The notes beneath the pieces were generated by a model. The model worked only from the letters and a program-made list of their open reading frames with translations, ran no database searches and had not been told where the DNA came from. A stretch of 19,792 nucleotides of DNA from an uncultured Desulfovibrionaceae bacterium (GTDB taxonomy: Bacteria; Desulfobacterota; Desulfovibrionia; Desulfovibrionales; Desulfovibrionaceae), in the NCBI GenBank assembly GCA_949427775.1, contig CASQEL010000007.1:1-19792 (forward strand), given 5' to 3'. Every line of letters begins with the position of its first letter. The first letter of the stretch is position 1. The position numbers and the translations under genes were made by a program. Shown piece by piece: positions 6,989-14,551 of the stretch.

Positions 6989-7375
6989 ATGAGTGTTGAC
7001 AACACAGGCAGAGCCATGGAGCACGTTTGTCTCAAGCACGACAACGGCGCGGACATTACCTTCCAGGGGCGTTTGTTTTCGGAGTGTTCTTGGTACGATG
7101 AGGAAAACGGCGTCTTGACGCGCCAGAAATTGTATGTGACCGAAAACAACGAACAGGTATATTATATCGTCAGCGGTTCCGGCGCGGAACGCAATCGCCG
7201 CGCCTACCGTCTCTCCGTTATGGGAGACCGGTGCGTCATTCATAACGGCGCCGCCGAAATGGTGCTGCAGTTCGATATGTTGATGCTGGCGGTGCGTGGT
7301 CTGTGCGGCCTGGAAGCCGATGCCACCCCCACGCTGGCCATGGTGGAAGAAATGCTCAAGGCAGCCAACGGCTGA
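6989..7375 (+). CDS. Small conserved-looking cytoplasmic protein, function unknown
   Basis: This is a 128-residue soluble protein with ordinary GC-rich codon use. It has no signal peptide, membrane segment or motif I recognise. The N-terminal half looks beta-rich (ITFQGRLFSECSWYDEENG, TRQKLYVTENNEQVYYIV) and the C-terminus is helical (LAMVEEMLKAANG). GGAGGG lies 8 bases before the ATG. It is 89 bp upstream of the M16C protease on the same strand and may be co-transcribed. A protein found only among relatives of this organism is my guess. Confidence 0.65.
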   Translation: MSVDNTGRAMEHVCLKHDNGADITFQGRLFSECSWYDEENGVLTRQKLYVTENNEQVYYIVSGSGAERNRRAYRLSVMGDRCVIHNGAAEMVLQFDMLMLAVRGLCGLEADATPTLAMVEEMLKAANG

Positions 7376-7464
7376 TTGGCGACGCTTTTACGACGTATGT
7401 TCACGGGCGGAGGCGCAGGCCTCTGCCCATTTTGTTTTTTCCGTCATTAAAAGGGATTTCTCTT

Positions 7465-10362
7465 ATGAATACACATGGTTTTGAGCTGTTACGCGAAGAG
7501 CGGGTCAAGGAATTGTCGGGCACGGCGCGGTTGTGGCGACACGTCGTCACAGGCGCGGAGTTGCTTTCCGTCAGCAACAATGATGAGAATAAATGCTTTG
7601 GCGTGACCTTTCGCACGCCTCCCGGAGATTCCACGGGCGTGGCCCATATTCTGGAGCATTCCGTGCTCTGCGGATCGGAAAAATTTCCGGTCAAGGAGCC
7701 GTTTGTGGAACTTCTCAAAGGCTCGCTGCAAACCTTTCTCAACGCGTTTACCTTTCCCGACAAGACCTGCTATCCGGTGGCCGGCACCAATCTGCAGGAT
7801 TTTTACAATCTGGTGGACGTTTATATTGATGCGGTGTTTCATCCGCGCATCAGCGAGGATATCTTCCGCCAGGAGGGCTGGCATGTGGAGGCCGACGCGC
7901 CGGACGCTCCCTGGACGTTCAAGGGCGTGGTGTACAACGAGATGAAGGGCGCGTACTCCACGCCGGATTCCGTGCTGAGCGAACAGTCGCAGCAGGCCGT
8001 GTTTCCGGACATGATCTACAGCCTGGATTCCGGCGGCGATCCGGAAGTCATTCCCCGGTTGACCTATGCGGCGTTCAAGGCGTTCCACACCACGTTCTAT
8101 CATCCTTCCAACGCCCGCTTCTTTTTCTGGGGCGACGATCCGGAAGACGCGCGCCTGGAGATCGTGGGCAGGGAACTGGCCCGTTACTCCCGGTTGGAGG
8201 TCGCTTCCGAGGTGCCCTTGCAGCCGCGCCGCGACACGCCGCGCCAGATCGAAGTGGCCTACGCCGCCGGGGAAGATGAAGATCGGGCGCAGTTCACGGT
8301 CAACTGGCTGCTCTGCGAGACGGCCGACGTGACGGAGGCGCTCAAGCGCGAAATGCTGGAACACATTCTGGAAGGTCTGCCGGGCTCCCCCCTGCGCAAG
8401 GCGCTCATTGAATCGGGACTGGGCGAGGACATGACGGGCGTCGGTCTGGAAACGGATCTGCGTCAGATGTACTATTCCGTCGGTCTCAAGGGCCTTGCGC
8501 CCGCCGACGTGCCCGCGGCCGAAATGCTCATCCATGAAACGCTGGCCGCTTTGGTCGAGGACGGCATTCCGGCCGAGGCCGTGGAAGCGGCGGTGAACAG
8601 TGTGGAATTTTCCCTGCGCGAGAACAATTCCGGGCGTTTTCCGCGTGGTCTGTCGGCCATGATCCAAAGTCTGTCGACCTGGCTGTATGGCGGTGATCCC
8701 CTGGCGCCTCTGGCCTGGGAGGCTCCCCTGGCCGCCATCAAAAAACAGTTGGCCGAGGGCGTGCCGGTGTTTGAGAACACCCTGCGACAGTGGTTCCTGA
8801 ACAACGAGCACCGGGCCGTGGTGAGCCTGCTGCCCGACACGGAACTGGCCGCCCGGCGCGAGGCGCGGGAGCGGGAGCGCCTGGACGGGATTCAGGCGGC
8901 CTGCACGCCCGCCGAGCGTGAAGAGGTGGTGCGGGAGACGGCCCGCCTGCGGGAAGCGCAGGGCGCGCCGGACACGCCCGAAGCGCTGTCCACCATTCCC
9001 GGATTGGGATTGCATGACCTGCCCAAAACCAACCCCCGCATTCCTCTGGAAGCGCGCGAAGCCGGAGGGCGGCCGTTCCTGCTGCACGACATCGATACCT
9101 GCGGCGTGGTCTATGCCGGCCTGTTGTTGCCTTTGCACGGAGTGCCGGAGCGTCTTGTGCCGCTGGTGCCGCTGTTGGGGCGGGCTCTGACGGAAATGGG
9201 CACGCAGCGGCGCGGCTTTGTGGAATTGGGCATGCACATCGCCGCCAAGACCGGCGGCGTGTGGGGCGCGCCGTTGCTGAGCACGGCCAGAGAACGTCAG
9301 ACGCCGGTGGCTTTTCTGGTTGTGGGCGGCAAGGCCGTGGCCGACAAAGTGGATGACCTGTTCGATATTTTCCGGGAAATCCTGCTGGAGCCCTCGCTGG
9401 ATCAGCGGGAGCGTTTCGGACAGATGCTGCTGGAGGCCAAAGCGCGGCTGGAGCACGGTCTGGTGGCCGCCGGGCACAGCGCGGTGTCCACACGCCTGCG
9501 GGCACGGTATACGGTGACCGGCCGGCTGGAAGAGCTGACCGGCGGCGTGTCCTGTCTCGAAGCCGTGCGCGGTCTTGCGGAACGGGCGGAACGCGACTGG
9601 CCTTCCGTGCTGGGCGATCTGCGGGAACTGCACAGCCTGGTGGCGCGCGGGGATCGCGCGCTGCTGGACTGCACGACGGATGCCGCCGCCGGTTCGCGGG
9701 TGGAATCCCTGGCCGCGGCGCTTATGGACGCGCTGCCCCGGCGTTCCGTGCCGGACGCGACCTGGGTCTGTCCGACGCTGCCCGAGGCCGAGGTCTTTAC
9801 CGCGCCTTCCCGGATCAATTTCGTAGGCAAGGGCGCCAATCTCTATGCTCTGGGCTACCGGTACCACGGTTCGGCCAATGTCATTTTGCGCCATCTGCGC
9901 ATGGGGTATCTCTGGGAACGGGTCAGGGTTCAGGGAGGAGCTTACGGCGCTTTCTGCTCCCTGGATCGCATGAGCGGCACATTGGTGCAGGCCTCCTACC
10001 GCGATCCTTCGGTGACGGACACGCTGCGTGTCTACGACGCTACCGCCGAGTACCTGCGGGCCTTCAATCCCGATAGCCGGGAACTGACGCGGGCCATTGT
10101 GGGCGCCATCGGCGATCTGGACGCCTATCTGCTGCCGGATGCCAAGGGGGCGGCGTCCCTGACGCGCTATCTCTGCGGCGACACGGAAGAACTGCGTCAA
10201 CAGATGCGTGATGAAATTCTGTCTACAACGGCGAAGGATTTCCACACGTTCGCCGAAGTCATGGCCGAAGCCGCGCGTAGCGGAGCCGTCTGCGTGCTGG
10301 GCGGCGCCGCCGCGGAAACCGCGGCGGCCGAACAGGGGTGGACCGTGCGGAAACTGCTGTAA
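7465..10362 (+). CDS. M16C zinc metalloprotease (presequence-protease/Cym1 type)
   Basis: This is a 965-residue peptidase of the insulinase superfamily. The inverted zinc motif HILEH is at residues 61-65 and the distal Glu ligand is E159 in VVYNEMKGAYS. Surrounding family blocks are GVAHILEHSVLCGS, LQTFLNAFTFPDKTCYPV and NLQDFYNLVDVYIDAVFHP. The length fits the two-half clamshell of PreP/Cym1 enzymes, which degrade unfolded peptides up to about 70 residues. No signal peptide is seen, so a cytoplasmic peptide-degrading role is likely. The start at 7465 has AAGGGA about 9 bases upstream; the frame stays open upstream to 7303 but has no better start. It is followed after one base by the CbiR-like gene. 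Confidence 0.9.
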   Translation: MNTHGFELLREERVKELSGTARLWRHVVTGAELLSVSNNDENKCFGVTFRTPPGDSTGVAHILEHSVLCGSEKFPVKEPFVELLKGSLQTFLNAFTFPDKTCYPVAGTNLQDFYNLVDVYIDAVFHPRISEDIFRQEGWHVEADAPDAPWTFKGVVYNEMKGAYSTPDSVLSEQSQQAVFPDMIYSLDSGGDPEVIPRLTYAAFKAFHTTFYHPSNARFFFWGDDPEDARLEIVGRELARYSRLEVASEVPLQPRRDTPRQIEVAYAAGEDEDRAQFTVNWLLCETADVTEALKREMLEHILEGLPGSPLRKALIESGLGEDMTGVGLETDLRQMYYSVGLKGLAPADVPAAEMLIHETLAALVEDGIPAEAVEAAVNSVEFSLRENNSGRFPRGLSAMIQSLSTWLYGGDPLAPLAWEAPLAAIKKQLAEGVPVFENTLRQWFLNNEHRAVVSLLPDTELAARREARERERLDGIQAACTPAEREEVVRETARLREAQGAPDTPEALSTIPGLGLHDLPKTNPRIPLEAREAGGRPFLLHDIDTCGVVYAGLLLPLHGVPERLVPLVPLLGRALTEMGTQRRGFVELGMHIAAKTGGVWGAPLLSTARERQTPVAFLVVGGKAVADKVDDLFDIFREILLEPSLDQRERFGQMLLEAKARLEHGLVAAGHSAVSTRLRARYTVTGRLEELTGGVSCLEAVRGLAERAERDWPSVLGDLRELHSLVARGDRALLDCTTDAAAGSRVESLAAALMDALPRRSVPDATWVCPTLPEAEVFTAPSRINFVGKGANLYALGYRYHGSANVILRHLRMGYLWERVRVQGGAYGAFCSLDRMSGTLVQASYRDPSVTDTLRVYDATAEYLRAFNPDSRELTRAIVGAIGDLDAYLLPDAKGAASLTRYLCGDTEELRQQMRDEILSTTAKDFHTFAEVMAEAARSGAVCVLGGAAAETAAAEQGWTVRKLL

Positions 10363-10363
10363 C

Positions 10364-11122
10364 ATGGCGGCGTCGACAGCCTCGGGAAGAGGAGTGCGTT
10401 TTGCCGCGCCGTCGTTTGTACTGCCCGGCACGGTGGCGGAAAATGCCCGTTTTTTGTCCGGCCGGGTGTCGGAGGTGGGGTTGTGTCTGTTTGATGCCCG
10501 GGCCTGTCTGGGGTATGGAGCGGAAGATCTGCCCGCCGAGCTGGCGGCGCTGCCGCTGACCTGGCACGCGCACCTGCCTGTGGATTTGCCTTGGGAGGAC
10601 GGCGGCGCGGCCGCCGCCTCTCTGGCCCTGGCGGTACTGGACAAGGTGCGCTATCTCTCGCCTCGCATGGTTGTGCTGCATCCGCCGGAGACGCACGGCG
10701 ATCCGGCGCGGCGCGACGCGCTGCTGGTCGCGTTCGCCGCTGTCTGGCGCGCATCGGGAATACCGGTGCTGCTGGAAAACATCGCCGGTTGTCCGTTGAC
10801 GGACATGACGGATATCATATGTCATCAGAATTTCGGCGTATGTCTGGACGTGGGGCACCTCTTGGGCTACGCTCAGGGGCGTTTGTCGGAAACACCGGAA
10901 CTGATGCGACGTGTTCGGTTGGTGCACTGGAGCGCGCCGGGGACGCGGGATCAGCATTTGCCGCTGACGGCGTTGACGCCGGAAGAACGCATGACGGCCC
11001 GCCGTGTGGCGGCCGATCTGCCGGACGGAGTGACGCATCTCGTGGAGGTGTTTCACTGGAGGGGGGTGGAGGAATCTCTACCCGTGCTGGAGTCCGTGCT
11101 GGGCATCCCTAGTACCGCATAA
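10364..11122 (+). CDS. cbiR: CbiR-like TIM-barrel protein (putative cobamide-remodelling phosphodiesterase)
   Basis: This is a 252-residue protein of the xylose isomerase-like/AP endonuclease 2 TIM-barrel superfamily. Motifs are WHAHLPVDLPW (68-77), MVVLHPPETH (102-111), VLLENI with E138, VCLDVGHLLGY with D162 and H165, LVHWSAPGTRDQHLPL with H188 and H198, and HLVEVFHW near the end. The HLP.DL, LEN and CLDVGHL signature is that of CbiR, which cleaves the nucleotide loop of cobamides so they can be remade with another lower ligand. The family call is from memory; another sugar-phosphate isomerase-like function remains possible. The ATG at 10364 follows the protease stop after one base with only a weak ribosome site, suggesting translational coupling. 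The 3' end, including the stop, lies in a large palindrome. Confidence 0.65.
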   Translation: MAASTASGRGVRFAAPSFVLPGTVAENARFLSGRVSEVGLCLFDARACLGYGAEDLPAELAALPLTWHAHLPVDLPWEDGGAAAASLALAVLDKVRYLSPRMVVLHPPETHGDPARRDALLVAFAAVWRASGIPVLLENIAGCPLTDMTDIICHQNFGVCLDVGHLLGYAQGRLSETPELMRRVRLVHWSAPGTRDQHLPLTALTPEERMTARRVAADLPDGVTHLVEVFHWRGVEESLPVLESVLGIPSTA

Positions 11123-11159
11123 CACAAAATACGAAGTATTTTGTGTTATGCGGTACTAG
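11109..11159. repeat. 51-bp palindrome, 24-bp perfect stem with GAA loop
   Basis: Left arm 11109-11132, loop GAA 11133-11135, right arm 11136-11159, no mismatch. The outermost four bases of both ends are CTAG. The left arm supplies the last codons and TAA stop of the CbiR-like gene. The stem is AT-richer than its surroundings and no T-run follows, so it is not a standard intrinsic terminator. It could be a palindromic mobile remnant or a 3'-end RNA stabiliser. Confidence 0.85.
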
Positions 11160-11263
11160 AGGCGTGTGAAAGAACGGAAAAACCGCGCTTCCGCCGCCTG
11201 AGCGCACGGCGTCGGGGATCGACGGAAACGTCGAGGAGAAATGCGGTATCGGGGAGGAACGGC

Positions 11264-12271
11264 ATGGCGGTGTTCGGGAAATTGTCGACCCGGTTCAAAC
11301 AGTGGCTGCAATCGCTGGACAAGGAAGACACCTGGTGCATCATGGTCACGGCGGACCCTGACGCCATGGGCGCGGCCATGGCCTTCAAACGTCTGCTGAG
11401 CCACCGCGCGCAGGAGGTGATCATCGCCCGCACCAACGAGGTGACCCGGCCGGACAATCTGGCCATGATCCGGTATCTGCGCGTTCCCCTGGTGCCCTGG
11501 AAACCGGAAATGGCTTCCGAATTTCAGCGATTCGCCCTCGTGGACTCCCAACCCCACCACAATCCCGCTTTTCAGGATATTCATTTCAGCCTGGTGATCG
11601 ATCACCATCCGGTGACGGCGGAACATCCCGTGGAAGCGGAATATGTGGATATTCGCCCGGAATTCGGGGCCACCTCCACCATGCTGGCCCGCTATCTTCA
11701 ACTGCTGCGCATCCGGCCGGGACGTCTGCTGGCCACGGCCCTGCTGTACGGCATACGCACGGACACCGCGGCTTTTGAACGTTCCGGGAGCGAACAGGAT
11801 CTTAAAGCGTACCAGTGGCTGTCGCGGCACGCCGATATCAATCTGCTGCGGCGCATCGTGCGCAGCGAATATCTGCGGGAATGGCTCCCGCTGTTCAGTC
11901 GGGCCTTCCGCACCCTGCATTCCTGCCGCCTCGGCGCCCAGGCCTATCTGGGATCGGTAAAGTCCGCGGATATGCTGGTGGCTATCGCGGACTTCTTCAC
12001 GCGGGTGCACGGCCTCAAATGGGTGGCCATCAGCGGGGTCTGCAACGGCATGGTCATCGTCATCTTTCGGGGAGACGGCAGCCGGGATATCGGCAAACTG
12101 GCCGCCTCCTGCTTCAGGGACGTGGGATCGGCCGGGGGACATCGCACGCTGGCGCGGGCGGAATTTCCCCTGACCGCCGTGCCTGACGGCAAGGCCGGGG
12201 AGTTCGTGCAGGCCCGGTTGGCCGGGCGTCGGCCGCGCTGTCTGCCCGCGCCCGTGGAATACGGTCCTTAG
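11264..12271 (+). CDS. DHH-family phosphoesterase (NrnA-like)
   Basis: This is a 335-residue protein. Its DHH domain has VTADPDAMGAAMAFKRLL (D31, D33), ALVDSQP (D94), LVIDHHPVT (DHH at 113-115) and LLYGIRTDTAAF. The C-terminal DHHA1 part has a GSAGGH loop. Family members degrade short oligoribonucleotides, pAp or cyclic dinucleotide products using Mn2+; the exact substrate here is unknown. The ATG at 11264 has GGGGAGG 6 bases upstream. The stop codon TAG is formed by a target TA plus the first base of a MITE-like element; the rebuilt empty site reads CCT TAA, so the protein end is unchanged. Confidence 0.85.
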   Translation: MAVFGKLSTRFKQWLQSLDKEDTWCIMVTADPDAMGAAMAFKRLLSHRAQEVIIARTNEVTRPDNLAMIRYLRVPLVPWKPEMASEFQRFALVDSQPHHNPAFQDIHFSLVIDHHPVTAEHPVEAEYVDIRPEFGATSTMLARYLQLLRIRPGRLLATALLYGIRTDTAAFERSGSEQDLKAYQWLSRHADINLLRRIVRSEYLREWLPLFSRAFRTLHSCRLGAQAYLGSVKSADMLVAIADFFTRVHGLKWVAISGVCNGMVIVIFRGDGSRDIGKLAASCFRDVGSAGGHRTLARAEFPLTAVPDGKAGEFVQARLAGRRPRCLPAPVEYGP

Positions 12272-12450
12272 GGTCAGGACTCATTAAAATGCCGTCCGCG
12301 AAAAGCCGAATTTTTTCGGCCGGCAAGGCGCACGGCCACCATTGGCCGAAGCCGTATTGAACATACTGCAAGGTCAATGGTGGCCGTGCAACGCCGCGGG
12401 ACGGAAAAAGGCGGCTTTGCAGCAGGCGGATTAATGAGTCCTGACCCTAA
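12268..12450. mobile_element. MITE-like element with perfect terminal inverted repeats at a TA target
   Basis: TTAGGGTCAGGACTCATTAA at 12268-12287 is repeated perfectly inverted at 12431-12450. The likely element is 12271-12447 (177 bp) with 17-bp ends beginning GGGTCAGGACTC, flanked by TA on both sides as a possible target duplication. It has no transposase. The interior is highly folded: a GCCGAA-TTTT-TTCGGC hairpin at 12305-12320 and a 15-bp perfect inverted repeat at 12330-12344/12375-12389. It was presumably moved in trans by a full-length insertion sequence with the same ends; I cannot name the family with confidence. Confidence 0.8.
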
Positions 12451-12485
12451 CCTGCTCCCGGTTGAAAAAAAGCGTTCCCATCCTC

Positions 12486-12514
12486 TTGACAACACTTTCA
12501 CGAAAGCGTAGCCA
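12486..12514 (+). promoter_or_regulatory. Candidate promoter of the aromatic operon
   Basis: A perfect TTGACA (12486-12491) is followed 17 bp later by a poor -10 TAGCCA (12509-12514), about 37 bases before the leader-peptide ATG. Position is right for an attenuator-controlled operon. The weak -10 leaves real doubt. The MITE-like element ends 36 bp upstream. Confidence 0.4.
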
Positions 12515-12550
12515 AAAAGCTGTCGAAACAAAAAACTGTCGGGATTGATC

Positions 12551-12652
12551 ATGTACAACGCTTCCTCCACCGCTTTTTCTTTCCGCAACGGTACCAATTT
12601 TGGGTACTTTTTTGCGTATTTCGGAAAAGCCTGTGGCCGGGAGCGAGCCTGA
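12551..12652 (+). CDS. Phe/Tyr-rich leader peptide of the aromatic operon
   Basis: This is a 33-codon frame, ATG at 12551 and TGA at 12650-12652. It contains six Phe and three Tyr codons, concentrated in FGYFFAYF at codons 17-24 (12599-12622). The start has only a weak GGGA upstream. Phe/Tyr clustering, a stop codon just before a terminator hairpin, and downstream genes for chorismate, Phe and Tyr synthesis together match leader peptides such as those of E. coli pheA and pheST. Its job would be to let the ribosome sense charged tRNA-Phe (and probably tRNA-Tyr). No homology search supports it yet; the call is from composition and position. Confidence 0.8.
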   Translation: MYNASSTAFSFRNGTNFGYFFAYFGKACGRERA

Positions 12653-12708
12653 CAGTTGGTATCGGGATCTCCAGGGGCCGCAGGCTTTCAGCCGGCGGCC
12701 CCTTTTTT
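12626..12708 (+). terminator. Transcription attenuator: alternative antiterminator and terminator hairpins
   Basis: The terminator has an outer stem GGGGCCGC/GCGGCCCC (12674-12681/12695-12702), an inner GGC/GCC stem and a six-T run (12703-12708). The competing antiterminator pairs AAAGCCTGTGGCC (12626-12638) with GGCCGCAGGCTTT (12676-12688), 13 pairs with one G-U. It consumes the terminator's left arm. A ribosome stalled on the Phe/Tyr codons at 12605-12613 would leave 12626-12638 free to form the antiterminator. A ribosome reaching the stop at 12650 would cover it and allow termination. Confidence 0.8.
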
Positions 12709-12778
12709 GTTTGCGGGCCGCCGAAGGGCCCCTGGCGCAGTGCGGATGCAAACACAAAAAAGATGCAGGAGTTGCACC

Positions 12779-13576
12779 ATGTACCTCGGTAAAAAAGTAC
12801 GCCTTGAACGGATCATCAATCGTCAGACAAAGCATACCGTGATCGTTCCCATGGACCACGGCGTTACCGTGGGCGCCATTGAAGGGCTGGTGGACATGCG
12901 CGAAACCGTCAGCGATATGGCCGAAGGCGGCGCCGACGCCGTGCTGATGCATAAAGGGCTGGTGCGCTGCGGCCACCGCAACAGCGGTAAGGATGTGGGA
13001 TTGATCGTTCATCTGTCCGCTTCCACCGCGCTGTCGCCCAAGAGCAATTCCAAGACCCTGGTCGCCACGGTGGAGGAGGGCCTTCGCCACGGCGCTGACT
13101 GCGTGTCCGTGCACGTCAACCTGGGCGATCCCGACGAACGGTGCATGCTGGCCGATCTGGGACGCGTGGCCGAAGCCTGCGACAACTGGGGGATGCCGTT
13201 GCTGGCCATGATGTACGCCCGTGGCCCGCAGATCCGGAACAGCTACGCGCCCGACGTGGTGGCGCATTGCGCCCGCGTGGGCGTGGAACTGGGCGCGGAT
13301 ATCGTCAAAGTGGTCTACACCGGCAATATGGAAACCTTTGGCGACGTGGTTGCGTCCTGCTGCGTGCCCGTGGTCATCGCCGGGGGAGAACGTATGGAAT
13401 CGACTCGGGAATTTCTCCAGATGGTGCACGATTCCATCAAGGCCGGCGGATCGGGCGTGTCCGTGGGGCGCAACGTCTTCCAGCACCCCAACCGCGTGGC
13501 CCTGGTGCGGGCGCTGCGGGCCATCGTGCATGAGGAAAAGAGCGTGGAAGAAGCGTTGGCCGTGGTCGGGGAATAG
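12779..13576 (+). CDS. 2-amino-3,7-dideoxy-D-threo-hept-6-ulosonate (ADH) synthase, class I aldolase family
   Basis: This enzyme condenses aspartate semialdehyde with a deoxy-ketohexose phosphate to start the alternative route to 3-dehydroquinate, replacing DAHP synthase. The protein has 265 residues and a DeoC/FbaB-like TIM barrel. Active-site candidates are D26 (VPMDHGV), Y146 (MMYARGP) and the Schiff-base K177 (DIVKVVYTG). All three are offset by the same seven residues from D33, Y153 and K184 of the archaeal MJ0400 enzyme, as I recall it. AGGAG lies 7 bases before the ATG. It is the first structural gene after the attenuator, three bases before the DHQ synthase II gene that uses its product. 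Confidence 0.88.
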   Translation: MYLGKKVRLERIINRQTKHTVIVPMDHGVTVGAIEGLVDMRETVSDMAEGGADAVLMHKGLVRCGHRNSGKDVGLIVHLSASTALSPKSNSKTLVATVEEGLRHGADCVSVHVNLGDPDERCMLADLGRVAEACDNWGMPLLAMMYARGPQIRNSYAPDVVAHCARVGVELGADIVKVVYTGNMETFGDVVASCCVPVVIAGGERMESTREFLQMVHDSIKAGGSGVSVGRNVFQHPNRVALVRALRAIVHEEKSVEEALAVVGE

Positions 13577-13578
13577 TC

Positions 13579-14550
13579 ATGCGCAGTATTTTTTTTCGCA
13601 GCATTCCCTTCCGCAAGGAAGATGTGACGCTGGCGCTGGAGTCCGGCGTCGATGGGGTGATCGTGCCCGGAGAGCAGGTGGAAAGCGTGGCGGCGCTGGC
13701 GCGCTGCCGCGTGCTCTCCCCGGAAGACATGCCCGTGGCTGCGCTGCACGCCAAAGAAGACGAAGAGGCCGTACTGGATCGGCTGAAGGCCGGTGAGGAT
13801 GTGGTGCTGGCGCGCGGCTGGGAAATCATTCCCGTGGAAAATCTGTTGGCCCAGTCGGACAACGTGGCCGTGGAAGCGGCCTCGCTGGACGAGGCACGGC
13901 TGGCCGCGGGTATTTTGGAGCGCGGCGTGCGGACGGTGGTGGTGTTGCCCGAGGGGCTGGGAGATCTCAAGCGCATCGTGGCCGAGCTGAAAATCTCGCA
14001 GGGTCGGTTGGCGTTGCAGACGGCCGTGATCACGAACGTCCGGCCCGTGGGTCTGGGACACCGGGTCTGCGTGGACACATTGTCCCTGTTGCAGCGGGGG
14101 CAGGGCATGCTGGTGGGCAACTCCAGCGCCTGCACCTTCCTGGTGCATGCGGAGACGGAGCACAACGAATACGTGGCGGCGCGCCCGTTCCGCATCAACG
14201 CCGGAGCCGTGCACGCCTATGCGCAGTTGCCGGGCGACAGAACCTCCTACCTTGCCGAATTGCGGGCCGGACAGGACGTGCTCATCGTCGGCGCGGACGG
14301 GGCCACGTCGTTGGCGTCCGTGGGCCGGGTCAAGGTGGAGGTGCGCCCCATGCTGCTGGTGGAGGCGCGCGTGGGCGAAACCGTGGGGGCGGTGTTTCTG
14401 CAGAATGCCGAAACCATACGCCTGACCGCGCCGGACGGCACGCCCGTCAGCGTGGTGAACCTGCGCGAGGGCGATGAAGTGCTGTGTCGGACGGATCAGG
14501 CCGGACGGCACTTCGGCATGCGCATCAGCGAAGATATCAGGGAGGTATAG
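13579..14550 (+). CDS. 3-dehydroquinate synthase II (archaeal type)
   Basis: This enzyme carries out NAD-dependent oxidative deamination and cyclisation of ADH to 3-dehydroquinate, the second step of the alternative pathway; it is unrelated to classical AroB. The protein has 323 residues, within the family range. Landmarks are ITNVRPVGLGHRVCVDTLSL, GQGMLVGNSSACTFLVHAET, RPFRINAGAVHAYAQLPG and FLQNAETIRL. It begins two bases after the ADH synthase stop, with GGGGA in that gene's end serving as ribosome site. It ends one base before pheA. Confidence 0.9.
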   Translation: MRSIFFRSIPFRKEDVTLALESGVDGVIVPGEQVESVAALARCRVLSPEDMPVAALHAKEDEEAVLDRLKAGEDVVLARGWEIIPVENLLAQSDNVAVEAASLDEARLAAGILERGVRTVVVLPEGLGDLKRIVAELKISQGRLALQTAVITNVRPVGLGHRVCVDTLSLLQRGQGMLVGNSSACTFLVHAETEHNEYVAARPFRINAGAVHAYAQLPGDRTSYLAELRAGQDVLIVGADGATSLASVGRVKVEVRPMLLVEARVGETVGAVFLQNAETIRLTAPDGTPVSVVNLREGDEVLCRTDQAGRHFGMRISEDIREV

Positions 14551-14551
14551 T

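Noticed and set aside
5966..7243. 425-codon minus-strand frame rich in Val/Ile/Ala opposite the exported repeat protein
   Set aside because: It is the mirror of the RYDDG repeats and crosses another gene; the plus-strand frame has a signal peptide and GGAGG site.
7489..10644. 1051-codon open frame on the minus strand opposite the M16C protease
   Set aside because: The plus strand encodes a protease with an intact HILEH motif and Glu ligand; the long reverse frame is a GC-bias shadow.
11109..11159. The large palindrome as an ordinary intrinsic terminator
   Set aside because: No T-run follows either end of the stem, which continues into AGAGGCGTG; termination is not excluded but not supported.
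12671..12735. CCAGGGGCC (12671-12679) pairing with GGCCCCTGG (12727-12735) as an antiterminator
   Set aside because: The 3' arm is transcribed after the T-run, too late to prevent termination; it may be chance or a fold of the read-through RNA. The upstream pairing 12626-12638/12676-12688 is the better antiterminator.
12656..12778. N-terminal extension of the ADH synthase upstream of 12779
   Set aside because: The extension reads through the terminator hairpin and lacks a ribosome site, while ATG 12779 has AGGAG at 7 bases and matches the family N-terminus.
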